50,496 nucleotides of DNA from Sulfurovum sp. enrichment culture clone C5 (GTDB taxonomy: Bacteria; Campylobacterota; Campylobacteria; Campylobacterales; Sulfurovaceae): NCBI GenBank assembly GCA_001493195.1, contig FAXN01000092.1, positions 1 to 50,496 on the forward strand. Direction: 5' to 3'. Below, piece after piece: positions 30,631 through 41,058 of the stretch; the first letter of the stretch is position 1; each line of letters opens with the position of its first letter. The translations under genes and the position numbers were made by a program. The notes beneath the pieces are model-generated. The model was not told the DNA's origin and ran no database searches. It saw nothing but the letters and a program-made list of their open reading frames with translations.

Positions 30631-33102
30631 ATGAACTTGTTTACGGAAAATACAGAAGAAGTACTTATAGAAGATAGTATAAAAAGTAGTTATCTTGATT
30701 ACTCAATGAGCGTAATTATTGGTCGTGCTTTGCCAGATGCTAGAGATGGACTCAAGCCAGTTCATCGTCGTATTTTATTTGCGATGAATGAATTGAACCT
30801 CGGCTATAGAAGTGCTTATAAAAAATCAGCTCGTATCGTAGGGGATGTTATAGGTAAATATCATCCACATGGGGATACGGCAGTTTATGATGCACTAGTT
30901 AGAATGGCACAAAGTTTTTCTATGAGAGCACCATTAATCGATGGACAAGGTAACTTTGGTTCTGTTGATGGCGATAATGCTGCGGCTATGAGATATACCG
31001 AAGCTAGAATGACAAAGATAACAGAAGAGTTGCTGGCTGACTTGGAAAAAGATACTGTTGATTTTGTACCAAACTATGATGATAGTATGAGTGAACCTGA
31101 TGTATTGCCTAGCCGTGTTCCAAATCTACTTTTAAATGGAAGTTCTGGTATCGCTGTTGGTATGGCTACAAATATTCCTCCACATAGAATTGATGAGCTT
31201 ATCCAAGCTCTTATATATAGAATAGACAATAGCGATACAACTATTGCAGATTTGCAACAAATCATACAAGGACCAGATTTTCCAACAGGGGGAATTATAT
31301 TTGGTAGAAAAGGCATAAATGAAGCCTATGAAACTGGAAGAGGTCGTATAAAAGTAAGAGCAAAAACTCATATAGAGCAAAAAGCCAATAAAGAGACTAT
31401 TATCATAGATGAACTTCCTTATCAAGTAAACAAATCAAGACTTATAGAAAATATCGCACAACTCGTTAAAGACAAACAGATAGAGGGTATTTCTGAACTT
31501 AGAGATGAGAGTGATAGAGAAGGTATAAGAGTTGTCATAGAGCTAAAACGTGATGCGATGAGTGAAATAGTTTTAAACAACCTATTTAAATCTACTCAAA
31601 TGCAAACTACATTTGGGATAATTATGCTTGCTATCGTGAACAAAGAGCCAAAAGTATTTAATATACTAGAGCTTTTTGATCTGTTTTTAAATCATAGAAA
31701 AACCATAGTAATCAGAAGAACTATATTTGATTTGGAGAAAGCAAGAGCAAGAGCTCATATCTTAGAAGGTCTAAAAATCGCTGTTGACAATATAGATGAA
31801 GTCATTAAGATTATCAGAGGTAGTAATGATGACACTGAAGCAAAAGACAATCTAATACAAAGATTTGAACTTTCTGAAATACAAGCAAAATCTATTTTGG
31901 AAATGAGACTAAGAAGATTAACTGGTCTTGAGATAGAAAAAATCGAAACTGAACTTGCCGAACTTAAAAAAACCATAGAGCATTTGGAAAATATACTAAA
32001 AAGCGAAGATATGATAAATGAAATTATCAGAGCTGAGCTTGTAGAGATAGGCGAAACATATACATCAAAAAGACTTACAGAGATTGTAGATGATTATGAT
32101 GATATCGATATAGAAGATTTGATTCCAAATGAGCCAATGGTAGTTACTATTACTCACCGTGGATATATCAAAAGAGTTCCAGTTAAACAGTACGAAAAAC
32201 AAAATCGTGGAGGTAAAGGCAAGATAGCTGTTACCACATATGATGATGACTTCATAGAAAGATTCTTTATATCAAACACACATGATACATTGTTATTTGT
32301 TACAGATAAAGGGCAGTTGTATTGGTTGAAAGTTTACAAAATACCAGAAGGCAGCAGAACAGCAAAAGGAAAAGCGGTAGTAAATCTAATCAATCTTCAA
32401 GCAGAAGAGAAGATTATGGCTATCATCCCAACAACTGATTTTGCAGAAGATAAAAGTATGGTATTTTTTACAAAAAAAGGGATAGTAAAAAGAACAAATC
32501 TTAGTGAGTATTCAAACATCAGAAGCAATGGCGTAAGAGCTATAAATCTCGATGATGATGATGAGCTTGTAGAAACACATATAGGAACAAATGAAACAAA
32601 ATATCTATTTATAGCTACTAAAAAAGGTATGTGTATAAGATTTAAACTTGATGATTTAAGAGAAATTGGAAGAGTAGCAAGAGGTGTTACTGGTATCAAA
32701 TTTAAAATAGCAGATGATTTTGTATGTGGCGCAACTACGATCAATGATGAGCAAAATGAAATCTTGATGGTAAGCGAAAAAGGTATAGGAAAACGAACAA
32801 CGGCAAGTGAATATAGAGAGCAAAGCAGAGCAGGCAAGGGCGTAATTTCTATGAAATTAACTCCTAAGACAGGCGATGTTGTAGGTGTTGTTTTTGTAGA
32901 AGATGATAAAGATTTAATGTGTTTAACAAGCATTGGCAAAATGATCAGAGTAGACAGCGATACTATAAGAAAAGCTGGTAGAAATACATCCGGTGTAATT
33001 ATAGTTAATGTTGATAGTAAAGATAAAGTTGTAAGTATTGCCAAATGTCCAAAAGAAGAGATAGATGACAGTAATGATGAAAATACGGATGAGCAGGAGT
33101 AG
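30631..33102 (+). CDS. gyrA: DNA gyrase subunit A
   Basis: [50 protein letters not shown], acidic C-tail. Confidence 0.98.
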   Translation: MNLFTENTEEVLIEDSIKSSYLDYSMSVIIGRALPDARDGLKPVHRRILFAMNELNLGYRSAYKKSARIVGDVIGKYHPHGDTAVYDALVRMAQSFSMRAPLIDGQGNFGSVDGDNAAAMRYTEARMTKITEELLADLEKDTVDFVPNYDDSMSEPDVLPSRVPNLLLNGSSGIAVGMATNIPPHRIDELIQALIYRIDNSDTTIADLQQIIQGPDFPTGGIIFGRKGINEAYETGRGRIKVRAKTHIEQKANKETIIIDELPYQVNKSRLIENIAQLVKDKQIEGISELRDESDREGIRVVIELKRDAMSEIVLNNLFKSTQMQTTFGIIMLAIVNKEPKVFNILELFDLFLNHRKTIVIRRTIFDLEKARARAHILEGLKIAVDNIDEVIKIIRGSNDDTEAKDNLIQRFELSEIQAKSILEMRLRRLTGLEIEKIETELAELKKTIEHLENILKSEDMINEIIRAELVEIGETYTSKRLTEIVDDYDDIDIEDLIPNEPMVVTITHRGYIKRVPVKQYEKQNRGGKGKIAVTTYDDDFIERFFISNTHDTLLFVTDKGQLYWLKVYKIPEGSRTAKGKAVVNLINLQAEEKIMAIIPTTDFAEDKSMVFFTKKGIVKRTNLSEYSNIRSNGVRAINLDDDDELVETHIGTNETKYLFIATKKGMCIRFKLDDLREIGRVARGVTGIKFKIADDFVCGATTINDEQNEILMVSEKGIGKRTTASEYREQSRAGKGVISMKLTPKTGDVVGVVFVEDDKDLMCLTSIGKMIRVDSDTIRKAGRNTSGVIIVNVDSKDKVVSIAKCPKEEIDDSNDENTDEQE

Positions 33103-33105
33103 AGA

Positions 33106-34140
33106 TTGAAAAAATATAATGTAGCAGTTGTAGGAGCAAGTGGTGCAGTGGGCGAAGAACTTTTTAGGATTCTTGAAGAGCAGAAGTTTCCAGTAGCAAA
33201 TCTATTGCCACTCGCTAGTTCTAGAAGTGCGGGCGAGACAATAGAGTTCAACGGTGAAGAATACAAGATAGAAGAATTAACAGACACTGTTTTTGAAGGT
33301 CGCGGTATAGATATCGCATTTTTTAGTGCTGGCGGAAATATTTCTGCCGAATTTGCTAAATATGCAGTAGAATCAGGTGCTGTTGTCATAGACAATACAA
33401 GTCATTTTAGAATGGATCCAAAAGTTCCACTTGTTGTTCCAGAAGTAAACCCAGAAGATATTGAACTTTGGGAAGAGAGCGGAATCATAGCTAATCCAAA
33501 TTGTTCAACTATACAAATGGTGCAATTACTAAAACCACTTCATGATTTGTACGGAATAAAAAGAGTAGATGTTAGCACATACCAAGCTGTTAGTGGTGCT
33601 GGTAAAAAAGGCATGGAAGAGTTAGTCCAACAATTACAAGACTTTTTTGCTTTCAATCTTGACAATAGTGAAGTAAAAGCATTTGCTCACAGAATAGCTC
33701 TAAATGTAATTCCTCATATTGATAAACCTCTTGAAAATGGTTATACAAAAGAAGAGATGAAAATGGTAAATGAAACAAACAAGATAATGCACTCAAACTT
33801 TGCTGTTAGTGCAACTTGTGTTCGTGTGCCAGTTTTGAGAAGTCATAGCGAAAGTATTACCATCACTTTCCAAGATGATGTCGATGTAGATGTAGAAAAA
33901 GCCAGAGAAGTTTTAGCTAATTTTGAAAATGTAAAAGTTATAGATGATCTTCCAAATAGCAAGTACCCTATGCCGTCAATCGCAACAGATACCGACTATA
34001 CTTATGTAGGTAGGATTAGAAAAGATAACTTTGCGCCAAATATACTTCATCTATGGGGTGTTGCAGATCAGGTAAGAGTAGGAGCAGCTACAAATGCAGT
34101 TAGAATTGCTCAAAAATGGATAAAGTTGGAGGACGCATGA
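33106..34140 (+). CDS. asd: Aspartate-semialdehyde dehydrogenase
   Basis: VAVVGASGAVGEELFRILEE, NPNCSTIQMV active-site Cys; TTG start. Confidence 0.97.
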   Translation: MKKYNVAVVGASGAVGEELFRILEEQKFPVANLLPLASSRSAGETIEFNGEEYKIEELTDTVFEGRGIDIAFFSAGGNISAEFAKYAVESGAVVIDNTSHFRMDPKVPLVVPEVNPEDIELWEESGIIANPNCSTIQMVQLLKPLHDLYGIKRVDVSTYQAVSGAGKKGMEELVQQLQDFFAFNLDNSEVKAFAHRIALNVIPHIDKPLENGYTKEEMKMVNETNKIMHSNFAVSATCVRVPVLRSHSESITITFQDDVDVDVEKAREVLANFENVKVIDDLPNSKYPMPSIATDTDYTYVGRIRKDNFAPNILHLWGVADQVRVGAATNAVRIAQKWIKLEDA

Positions 34141-34661
34141 AGATATTGGAAGTTATAGAAAATGTTTTTGAAAGAATATTGTGGGACAGTAGATTTTTTG
34201 TAATTCTAGCAGTTATTTTTAGTATGCTAGGCGGTATGTCGCTATTTATTGTAGCTAGTATGGATGTAATTGGTGTTATTGTAAGTGTAGCTGATGCATA
34301 TATTAGTCATATACATCCAAAAGATTTTCATGAAGTTGTAGTTAGTGGACTTATTGGTGCTGTTGATTTGTATCTAATGGCAATAGTTTTATTTATATTT
34401 GGTTTTGGATTGTATGAGCTTTTTATATCAGATATAGATATAGCTAAAAAAAGTGCATCTTCTAAAATACTTGAGATACATTCTCTTGATGAATTAAAAG
34501 ATAAACTAGCAAAAGTTATCGTAATGGTTTTAATTGTTAGTTTTTTCCAAAGAGTATTGCATACTCAATACGCAGGAGCATTAGAAATGTTATATTTTTC
34601 TATTTCTATTTTAGCCCTCTCTTTGGGCTTATACTTTTTACATAAAAATGGTGGTCATTGA
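34137..34661 (+). CDS. YqhA family membrane protein (UPF0114)
   Basis: [31 protein letters not shown]; start at 34137 (ATGA overlap with asd) rather than 34116. Confidence 0.85.
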   Translation: MKILEVIENVFERILWDSRFFVILAVIFSMLGGMSLFIVASMDVIGVIVSVADAYISHIHPKDFHEVVVSGLIGAVDLYLMAIVLFIFGFGLYELFISDIDIAKKSASSKILEIHSLDELKDKLAKVIVMVLIVSFFQRVLHTQYAGALEMLYFSISILALSLGLYFLHKNGGH

Positions 34662-35686
34662 TGATTTTTGTAGATGCATGTTTTGGTAAGCCTACGCCAT
34701 ACACTCCAGTTTGGATGATGAGACAAGCAGGAAGATATCTTCCTGAATATATGGCAGTTAGAGCAAAAGCTGGTAACTTTCTCAATCTTTGTCACAATCC
34801 AGCTCTTGCAGCTGAAGTGACTTTACAACCAGTGGATATTGTTGGCGTGGATGCAGCGATACTATTTAGTGATATTCTTGTTGTTCCAAATGAGATGGGA
34901 ATGAAACTTGATTTTGTAAAAGGCGAAGGTCCTGTATTTGAAAAGCCAATAGTAACAAGCGAAGATATAGATAACTTGCTAGGTGGTGAAGCAGCAGCTG
35001 ATAAACTTACTTATGTTTATGAAACTATTGCTTTAGTTCGTAAACAACTATCATCTGATAAAGCTCTCATTGGATTTACTGGAGCACCTTGGACTTTGGC
35101 AACTTATATGATAGAAGGGCAAGGGACAAAAACATACAATATTTGTAAAAAAATGATGTATTCAAATCCAGAATTACTTCATAAAATACTTGCTAAAGTA
35201 ACCCAAGTTGTTAAATACTATATGGAAAAACAAATACTAGCTGGCGTTGATGTAGTGCAAATCTTTGATAGTTGGGCAGCTGCGATCGAGCCATCAAAAT
35301 ATGATGAGTTTTCATGGAAGTATATGGTGGAAATAGCAGATTTTATCAAAGCAAAATATCCACATATTCCTATCATTATGTTCCCAAAAGGAGTTCCTGC
35401 ATTTTTAGATAAAGTGTATGGTAATTTTGATGTATTTGGAGTTGACTGGAGTACACCAATGGGGTTTGCTAAAGAAAAATTAGGAGATCGCTATGTACTC
35501 CAAGGAAATATGGAACCTTGTCGTCTATATAGCCAAGAAGCAACTTTGGAGTGTATCAAGTCATTGGCAAATATCATGAAAGATGGACGTCATATATTTA
35601 ATCTTGGTCATGGAATACTTCCAGATGTACCAGTAGAAAATGCAAAATATTTTGTAAAAATGTGTCAAGAGCTTAGTAAACGATAA
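34658..35686 (+). CDS. hemE: Uroporphyrinogen decarboxylase
   Basis: [35 protein letters not shown]. Confidence 0.98.
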   Translation: MMIFVDACFGKPTPYTPVWMMRQAGRYLPEYMAVRAKAGNFLNLCHNPALAAEVTLQPVDIVGVDAAILFSDILVVPNEMGMKLDFVKGEGPVFEKPIVTSEDIDNLLGGEAAADKLTYVYETIALVRKQLSSDKALIGFTGAPWTLATYMIEGQGTKTYNICKKMMYSNPELLHKILAKVTQVVKYYMEKQILAGVDVVQIFDSWAAAIEPSKYDEFSWKYMVEIADFIKAKYPHIPIIMFPKGVPAFLDKVYGNFDVFGVDWSTPMGFAKEKLGDRYVLQGNMEPCRLYSQEATLECIKSLANIMKDGRHIFNLGHGILPDVPVENAKYFVKMCQELSKR

Positions 35687-35713
35687 CATAAATTCAAAAT
35701 TTGGAGGTCTCTT

Positions 35714-36472
35714 TTGAAGTTTAAATTTTTGATTTTTTATAGCTTGTTTGTGTCACATCTTTTGTATGCGGGATATCCATGTCCTATATATATAGATATG
35801 TATGAAGCAAAACTTAGCTGGAGAGACAATAGTGCTGATTTGGCAATGCTCAAAACCAAGCAATTGTGGTTAGGTATTAGTTATAAAGAAGAAGATAACC
35901 ATAAAATCATTTTAGTCCCAAGGGCAGATAGTCCAGCTTATTTGGCTGGAGTTAAAAAAAATGATGTGCTTGTTTCCATAAATGGAGTTACATTTACATC
36001 ACAAGATGATATGGAAATATATCTTAATAAAGCACTAGATACAAATACCCCAAAACAAATTACTTTCAATGTTTTAAGTGGAGAAAAACCACTTACTATC
36101 AAAGTTATACCAACACACAAAGATCCATTATTTATAGGGCTTTTTAATGCTTTAGATGATACGGAATGCCTAAGTAAGTCGATAGAAGATTTGACTACAA
36201 AACAAAAAAAGATTATAGAAGAAGCCATTATCGATAAAAACAAAGGGTTTCGTTGTAATGATGCACACAAAGATAAAAAACTTAAAAAAGAGTTTGAAAC
36301 TGGTTCACTTATAATGGCTAGAGGTGAAAAAAGAGTTATATTTGTGATGCCTCATTGGCAAACCACTTGCATCGATATTGCTGTATATGATAATGCCTCA
36401 AAAGAACAATTGGAAAAATTAATGGAGACTATTACAAAAAAATATACCGAAGATCGTTGGAGAAATCCATGA
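35714..36472 (+). CDS. Exported PDZ-domain protein
   Basis: Signal peptide; PDZ segment ILVPRADSPAYLAGVKKNDVLVSINGVTFTSQDDMEIYLNKAL. Confidence 0.75.
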   Translation: MKFKFLIFYSLFVSHLLYAGYPCPIYIDMYEAKLSWRDNSADLAMLKTKQLWLGISYKEEDNHKIILVPRADSPAYLAGVKKNDVLVSINGVTFTSQDDMEIYLNKALDTNTPKQITFNVLSGEKPLTIKVIPTHKDPLFIGLFNALDDTECLSKSIEDLTTKQKKIIEEAIIDKNKGFRCNDAHKDKKLKKEFETGSLIMARGEKRVIFVMPHWQTTCIDIAVYDNASKEQLEKLMETITKKYTEDRWRNP

Positions 36473-36515
36473 TTTACGATAAAATGATTTATAGTCGATA
36501 GGTAAAGGAAAAGTA

Positions 36516-37430
36516 ATGAGTAGCATAATTTTTGGTCCTCTTCTTTCTCGTAGATTTGGAAAATCTCTAGGGATTGATTTGAGTCCAAATAAAAAGCAGT
36601 GTAATTTTGATTGTTTGTATTGTGAGTTGAAGCCTGCTAAAACTGTAGATAGATATGATGATATTATCTCGGTTGATAATATCATGCATGCATTGCAAGA
36701 AGCCTTGTCTTTGCATAAAGATATTGATGTCATTACTATCACAGCCAATGGCGAACCAACGCTCTATCCATATCTAGGAAAACTAATCAACCGCATCAAT
36801 GATATAAAAGGCAATATCAAAACATTGATTTTAAGTAATGGAAGCACTATTGGTGACTTGAATGTCAGGGAAGCATTAGCAAAACTAGATATGGTAAAAC
36901 TTTCTCTTGATTGTGCTAACGATAAGTGTTTAAAAAAACTTGACCGTGCTCATGAAGGTTTAAATGTTGCCGATATCATGCAAGGAATGCTTGACTTCAA
37001 AGCCATTTATGATAAACCTCTGATTATCGAAGTTTTGCTAGTTAAATCTATCAATGACAATATAGAAAATATCACAGCATTAAATCATTTTTTAACCAAA
37101 TTAAACCCTACTAGAGTGGATGTGGGAACCATAGATAGACCACCAGCATATAAAGTAGAAGCTTTGAGTTATGATGAGCTAAAAGGACTAGTGTCATTGT
37201 TTGACTTGTCACTGCCTGTATATATAGTTAGTAGAAAAACAGCAGATAAAAGGGTGCAAAAATATACAAATGATGAGATCATACAAACATTATCAAATCG
37301 TCCTTTGAGTAGTGATGATATAGAGATATTGTTTGACGAAGATACAAAGCATAGATTAAAAGATTTATTGAACTCAAATAAAATAAAAATAAAATCTTAT
37401 GGTGGGGTAGATTTTTATAAATTGCCCTAA
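36516..37430 (+). CDS. Radical SAM protein
   Basis: CNFDCLYCEL (CxxxCxxC), TITANGEPTLYP. Confidence 0.92.
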   Translation: MSSIIFGPLLSRRFGKSLGIDLSPNKKQCNFDCLYCELKPAKTVDRYDDIISVDNIMHALQEALSLHKDIDVITITANGEPTLYPYLGKLINRINDIKGNIKTLILSNGSTIGDLNVREALAKLDMVKLSLDCANDKCLKKLDRAHEGLNVADIMQGMLDFKAIYDKPLIIEVLLVKSINDNIENITALNHFLTKLNPTRVDVGTIDRPPAYKVEALSYDELKGLVSLFDLSLPVYIVSRKTADKRVQKYTNDEIIQTLSNRPLSSDDIEILFDEDTKHRLKDLLNSNKIKIKSYGGVDFYKLP

Positions 37431-37435
37431 ATCTC

Positions 37436-37464
37436 TTGACATTTAATCTTTTTTGTAATATAAT
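37436..37464 (+). promoter_or_regulatory. Consensus sigma70-type promoter for tRNA-Asn
   Basis: TTGACA (37436-37441)-N17-TATAAT (37459-37464), about 45 nt before the tRNA. Confidence 0.8.
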
Positions 37465-37509
37465 ACTGCCCACAAAAGATGAGATAGACTCAAGCTTTTT
37501 GGTAATTAT

Positions 37510-37584
37510 TCCGGATTAGCTCAGCGGTAGAGTAGGTGACTGTTAATCACTTGGTCGCAGGTTCGAATCCTGCATCCGGAGCCA
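37510..37584 (+). tRNA. tRNA-Asn(GTT) with encoded CCA
   Basis: Acceptor TCCGGAT/ATCCGGA, anticodon arm GGTGA-CTGTTAA-TCACT, T-arm GCAGGTTCGAATCCTGC, 3' GCCA. Confidence 0.95.
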
Positions 37585-37625
37585 CTACATTTTATACAAA
37601 ATCACAATTTTTTAATCATCAAATA

Positions 37626-38351
37626 CTATTTATCATTCTCTAAAAATATCTTTGCAAATTGATTTATTGCATCCATATAAGATTGTTTGCTCTCATCTGT
37701 ATCTATATCGGTATATTGCCAATTCCAACTTAGATTTTTCACAACATTAAATCCAAAATATTTCAATACTTTCTTTTGGGTATCAAGCACATGGGCGCCA
37801 TTCCAATTTTGAGATACGATGATGATGCCAGCATCTATATCTTTGACTATATTTTCTTCTTCAAGCGTTGTATGTCTGTTTTCTATCCAAGTGAGGCGTT
37901 CGATAAGTTTTTGATATTCGCTATTCATTTGCCCCCATCTGATTGATCCAAAAAACACCACACAATCAGACTCAAACAACTCTTTGCTTATCTTCCATAG
38001 TTCATCATCTTTATTGTTTATGCTTGCCCAACAGCGATGATGTCCTGAAGGATTTTTCAATGGGTCTTTCTTTTTCGCATCAGCCACACCACAAGAATTT
38101 CCACTCCTTGTGGATACATTTCCTTCGCATGGATAAATTTTGAGTAGGGGAACTTCTATGATAGAGATATTTGAGCTATCTAGTCGTTTTGCGATCTCAT
38201 AGGCTAGCATAGTGCTTTTGGGCTTTTCGCTGTTTTCTTCACTGTTCCAACGATTTGAAGTTGTTAAGAAGAGTATTTTTTTATATTTTTTAAGTGTTTG
38301 GAGTGTATCTTCGAATATATCTTTATAATGTTGCTCATCGTCCAATGTCAT
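37626..38351 (-). CDS. Flavodoxin-like NAD(P)H-dependent oxidoreductase
   Basis: Flavodoxin/NADPH-FMN-reductase-like fold: ILFLTTSNRWN..., SDCVVFFGSIRWGQMNSEYQKLIERL, GIIIVSQNWNGAHVLDTQKKVLKYFGF. Confidence 0.75.
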   Translation of the reverse strand: MTLDDEQHYKDIFEDTLQTLKKYKKILFLTTSNRWNSEENSEKPKSTMLAYEIAKRLDSSNISIIEVPLLKIYPCEGNVSTRSGNSCGVADAKKKDPLKNPSGHHRCWASINNKDDELWKISKELFESDCVVFFGSIRWGQMNSEYQKLIERLTWIENRHTTLEEENIVKDIDAGIIIVSQNWNGAHVLDTQKKVLKYFGFNVVKNLSWNWQYTDIDTDESKQSYMDAINQFAKIFLENDK

Positions 38352-38607
38352 ATATCAACCTTATTTTTCAAATCTATACATATCATATTATACACAAAAA
38401 AATGACTTGGCGTTGATTGTCATCACTTAACTCCTATGTTTATATTGTAATCTTATAAATAATGAAATAGCATTATTTATGGCATAATAATCAAAGATAA
38501 ATATGATATACCATAAACAGGAGTGAGAGCTTTGGAACTTGGTATGGATAAGTAATTCGTGGATAAAATAGACATCGTTAAGAGTAAAATCGTTTTAGTT
38601 AAATATG

Positions 38608-38633
38608 CGTTCCCACTCAGGAGAGTAGGAACG
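38608..38633. repeat. CGTTCCCAC-type palindromic element
   Basis: CGTTCCCACTC-AGGA-GAGTAGGAACG, imperfect inverted repeat with a single C/A mismatch, non-coding. Confidence 0.65.
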
Positions 38634-38665
38634 AGAGGAAATCAATAATATAAAATAGGGGCAAT

Positions 38666-40111
38666 GTGAAGAAACGCAAAAAACTTAGTTACAAAAAAGA
38701 TCAACAAAGAAAACAACAAAGAGCTTCCAAGGCAATTTCTTTACTAAAACAGTATTCAATAAAACAATGGCTAGAACTAATTAGAAAATTAAATATAAAT
38801 CACAATAAATTTAATGATATTAATAATAAAATAAGAACAAAGCCAGAATTTCTTGTGGTTGTCACGGATTTTGCAATAAGAGTTTCCAAAAATAATATAA
38901 ACTATTATAATCCAAATATTGAACAGATTTATTATTTATTAACTAGTGAAATAGAACTTGCCGATGGACCCCAAAATATAATAAAATTATTTGGAGTAGG
39001 TGGTCTACCATTCTTGGCTACTTGGCAAAATAGGTTTAATTATGCTCAAACTAATATGCTTGGGAGACTGCATTTATTATATAAGCATTATAATACTTAT
39101 TTGATAGAAAACATAAGTTTATCCATTGAAGATATGTATATTATTTTATTAGCTATTTTAGGTGTTTATCGAAATAAAGACATGATTTATTTTAGAAAAG
39201 AAGATATTGCATCTGATGATATTTCAAATTTAACTACTGAAAAAATTAATAATTTTCTAGAATACTTTTCAAAAAATCAAGACAACTATATAAAAAAAGC
39301 AAAATCGGATAAGATATATGAAAAATCTTTTGGAAAATTTAAATATTTAATAAGATATCCAATTGTTGAAATAGAATCAAATCTTTATATTGTCCCCGTA
39401 TTTGAACAACTAATAGATACTGTATCAAATAACTTATACTTCTTGTTACTTGAGAGTTTTGCTAAAAAAGATAGGAATGAATCAAAAAAATTCTTAGATG
39501 AATTTGGGCTCATTTTGGAAAATTATGTTTTAAATCTTGCTAGAAATCCTTTCGGGATAAAAAAAGTATTAGATGCTAATAGAATCGTTAAAAATAAAAA
39601 TGAATCTAGATGTGAAGCAGTTATAATACACAAAAAAAAAGCTTTAGCAATTGAAGTTAAAAAAATGTATTTTAAAAGAGATTCTATAGAGCAAATGGAT
39701 AAAGAACATATTGATGATTTATTAGAAAAACATATTGTAAAGGCATATCAACAAATTGAAAATACACTTAACTATCTTTGTTATGAAAAATACTTTGGAT
39801 TAATAGTTATACCAGATATTATGATAGGGCTTTCTACAATCAAAACCTATCTAAAAAATAAGTTTAAAGATTTAGCTAGATTTGATGAAAGTGTTTTTAT
39901 TTGTACATTATCCTCATATGAAGCTCTTATGGCTAATACAGACGATAATATATTTTTAATATTAGAGCATGTTAAAGAAAGAAAATTTAATGATGGTGAT
40001 GATATCAATATGGTTATTAGTGAAATGATTAATGGAGGGGCGGATATAAAAATGAAAAATGAGTTTTTGATAAAAGAAAGCGATAAGTCTATAGAATTAC
40101 TAGTAAAATAA
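38666..40111 (+). CDS. Orphan protein of unknown function with PD-(D/E)XK nuclease-like C-terminal region
   Basis: GTG start with upstream AGGGG; 481 aa, Lys-rich N-terminus; ESRCEAVIIHKKKALAIEVKKMYF resembles a nuclease core strand pattern. Confidence 0.6.
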   Translation: MKKRKKLSYKKDQQRKQQRASKAISLLKQYSIKQWLELIRKLNINHNKFNDINNKIRTKPEFLVVVTDFAIRVSKNNINYYNPNIEQIYYLLTSEIELADGPQNIIKLFGVGGLPFLATWQNRFNYAQTNMLGRLHLLYKHYNTYLIENISLSIEDMYIILLAILGVYRNKDMIYFRKEDIASDDISNLTTEKINNFLEYFSKNQDNYIKKAKSDKIYEKSFGKFKYLIRYPIVEIESNLYIVPVFEQLIDTVSNNLYFLLLESFAKKDRNESKKFLDEFGLILENYVLNLARNPFGIKKVLDANRIVKNKNESRCEAVIIHKKKALAIEVKKMYFKRDSIEQMDKEHIDDLLEKHIVKAYQQIENTLNYLCYEKYFGLIVIPDIMIGLSTIKTYLKNKFKDLARFDESVFICTLSSYEALMANTDDNIFLILEHVKERKFNDGDDINMVISEMINGGADIKMKNEFLIKESDKSIELLVK

Positions 40112-40198
40112 TAAGTATAATCAGCATACTAAATTAAAAACATTCCAACTTCTACGCTTTGTGCTATAATTTGATATTCTCATTTTAAAGGAGATAAT

Positions 40199-40648
40199 AT
40201 GCCAGATAGTATGCATAAAAAACTAGAATCCATATCGGTGCAATGCGATGAGTTTTTCTTAAACGAACACTTATCAAAATTAGTCGAAGAGGCAAATGTT
40301 TCTATCCCACAAATCGAAGTAAAAGATTTGGCGATAGATGAAAGTATCATAATGCTTGATGTTAGAGAACCAGAGGAGTTTGCGAGTGGAGCTATACCAG
40401 CTTTTATAAATCTTGCTATTCCTAGGGGTAAATTGGAATTTTTAGCGATAGAAAAGATAGCCAAGGTATATGGGCAAAATGCCAAGATAATAACATATTG
40501 CCTAAAAGGACCAAGGGGAAGTTTAGCAGCAATGCAACTAAAAAAACTAGGTTTTGCAAATGTGTCAAATCTAAAAGGTGGGATAATGGAGTGGATAAAA
40601 AGTGGGAAAACTATCAAAAATTATATGGGCGAGTTTAGGTTAGTATGA
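40199..40648 (+). CDS. Rhodanese-like domain protein
   Basis: MLDVREPEEFASGAIPAFINLAIPRGKLE, active-site loop ITYCLKGPRGSLAAMQLKKLGFANVSNLKGGIMEW. Confidence 0.9.
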   Translation: MPDSMHKKLESISVQCDEFFLNEHLSKLVEEANVSIPQIEVKDLAIDESIIMLDVREPEEFASGAIPAFINLAIPRGKLEFLAIEKIAKVYGQNAKIITYCLKGPRGSLAAMQLKKLGFANVSNLKGGIMEWIKSGKTIKNYMGEFRLV

Positions 40649-41058
40649 AAAAGATTGTATTATTTTTCCTTTTGATATCTAGTTTGGTTTTTGCCTCAGA
40701 TGCTTACACCCCACCAAAAGGAAGCATTGAAAGAGCAGCCATCATGAATGCCCTAAGAGCAGAAGTCAAGAGCTATCATAAAATAGATGTTATTTTTAAA
40801 GTTGAATACTTAATGGTCAAAGATGGCTGGGCATGGATACAGACGATACCCATGAGCAAAGACGGCAAAAATAACTATGAGGATATCATCGCGATACTTC
40901 ACAAGAACAAAGGCATTTGGAGCGTTGCAGAGTTGGTTTGTACAGAAGTGGAGACTGAGGGATGTTTAGATGATCCAGAGTATTTTCAAAAATTAAATAA
41001 AAAGTTTCCAAACATACCAGCAGGGATAACACCAGTGATCGCTTCTCCTGTTTATTGA
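40645..41058 (+). CDS. Small exported protein of unknown function
   Basis: Signal peptide MKKIVLFFLLISSLVFA; 4-nt overlap with rhodanese gene. Confidence 0.75.
   Translation: MKKIVLFFLLISSLVFASDAYTPPKGSIERAAIMNALRAEVKSYHKIDVIFKVEYLMVKDGWAWIQTIPMSKDGKNNYEDIIAILHKNKGIWSVAELVCTEVETEGCLDDPEYFQKLNKKFPNIPAGITPVIASPVY

Noticed and set aside
32397-33395. 332-aa antisense ORF on the minus strand across gyrA/asd
   Set aside because: Ser/Leu/Ile-rich shadow translation of strongly supported gyrA and asd; no protein-family features.
38522-38650. Possible decayed short ORF VDKIDIVKSKIVLVKYAFPLRRVGTRGNQ
   Set aside because: No good start, reads through the palindrome; more likely an accidental translation of a repeat element than a gene.
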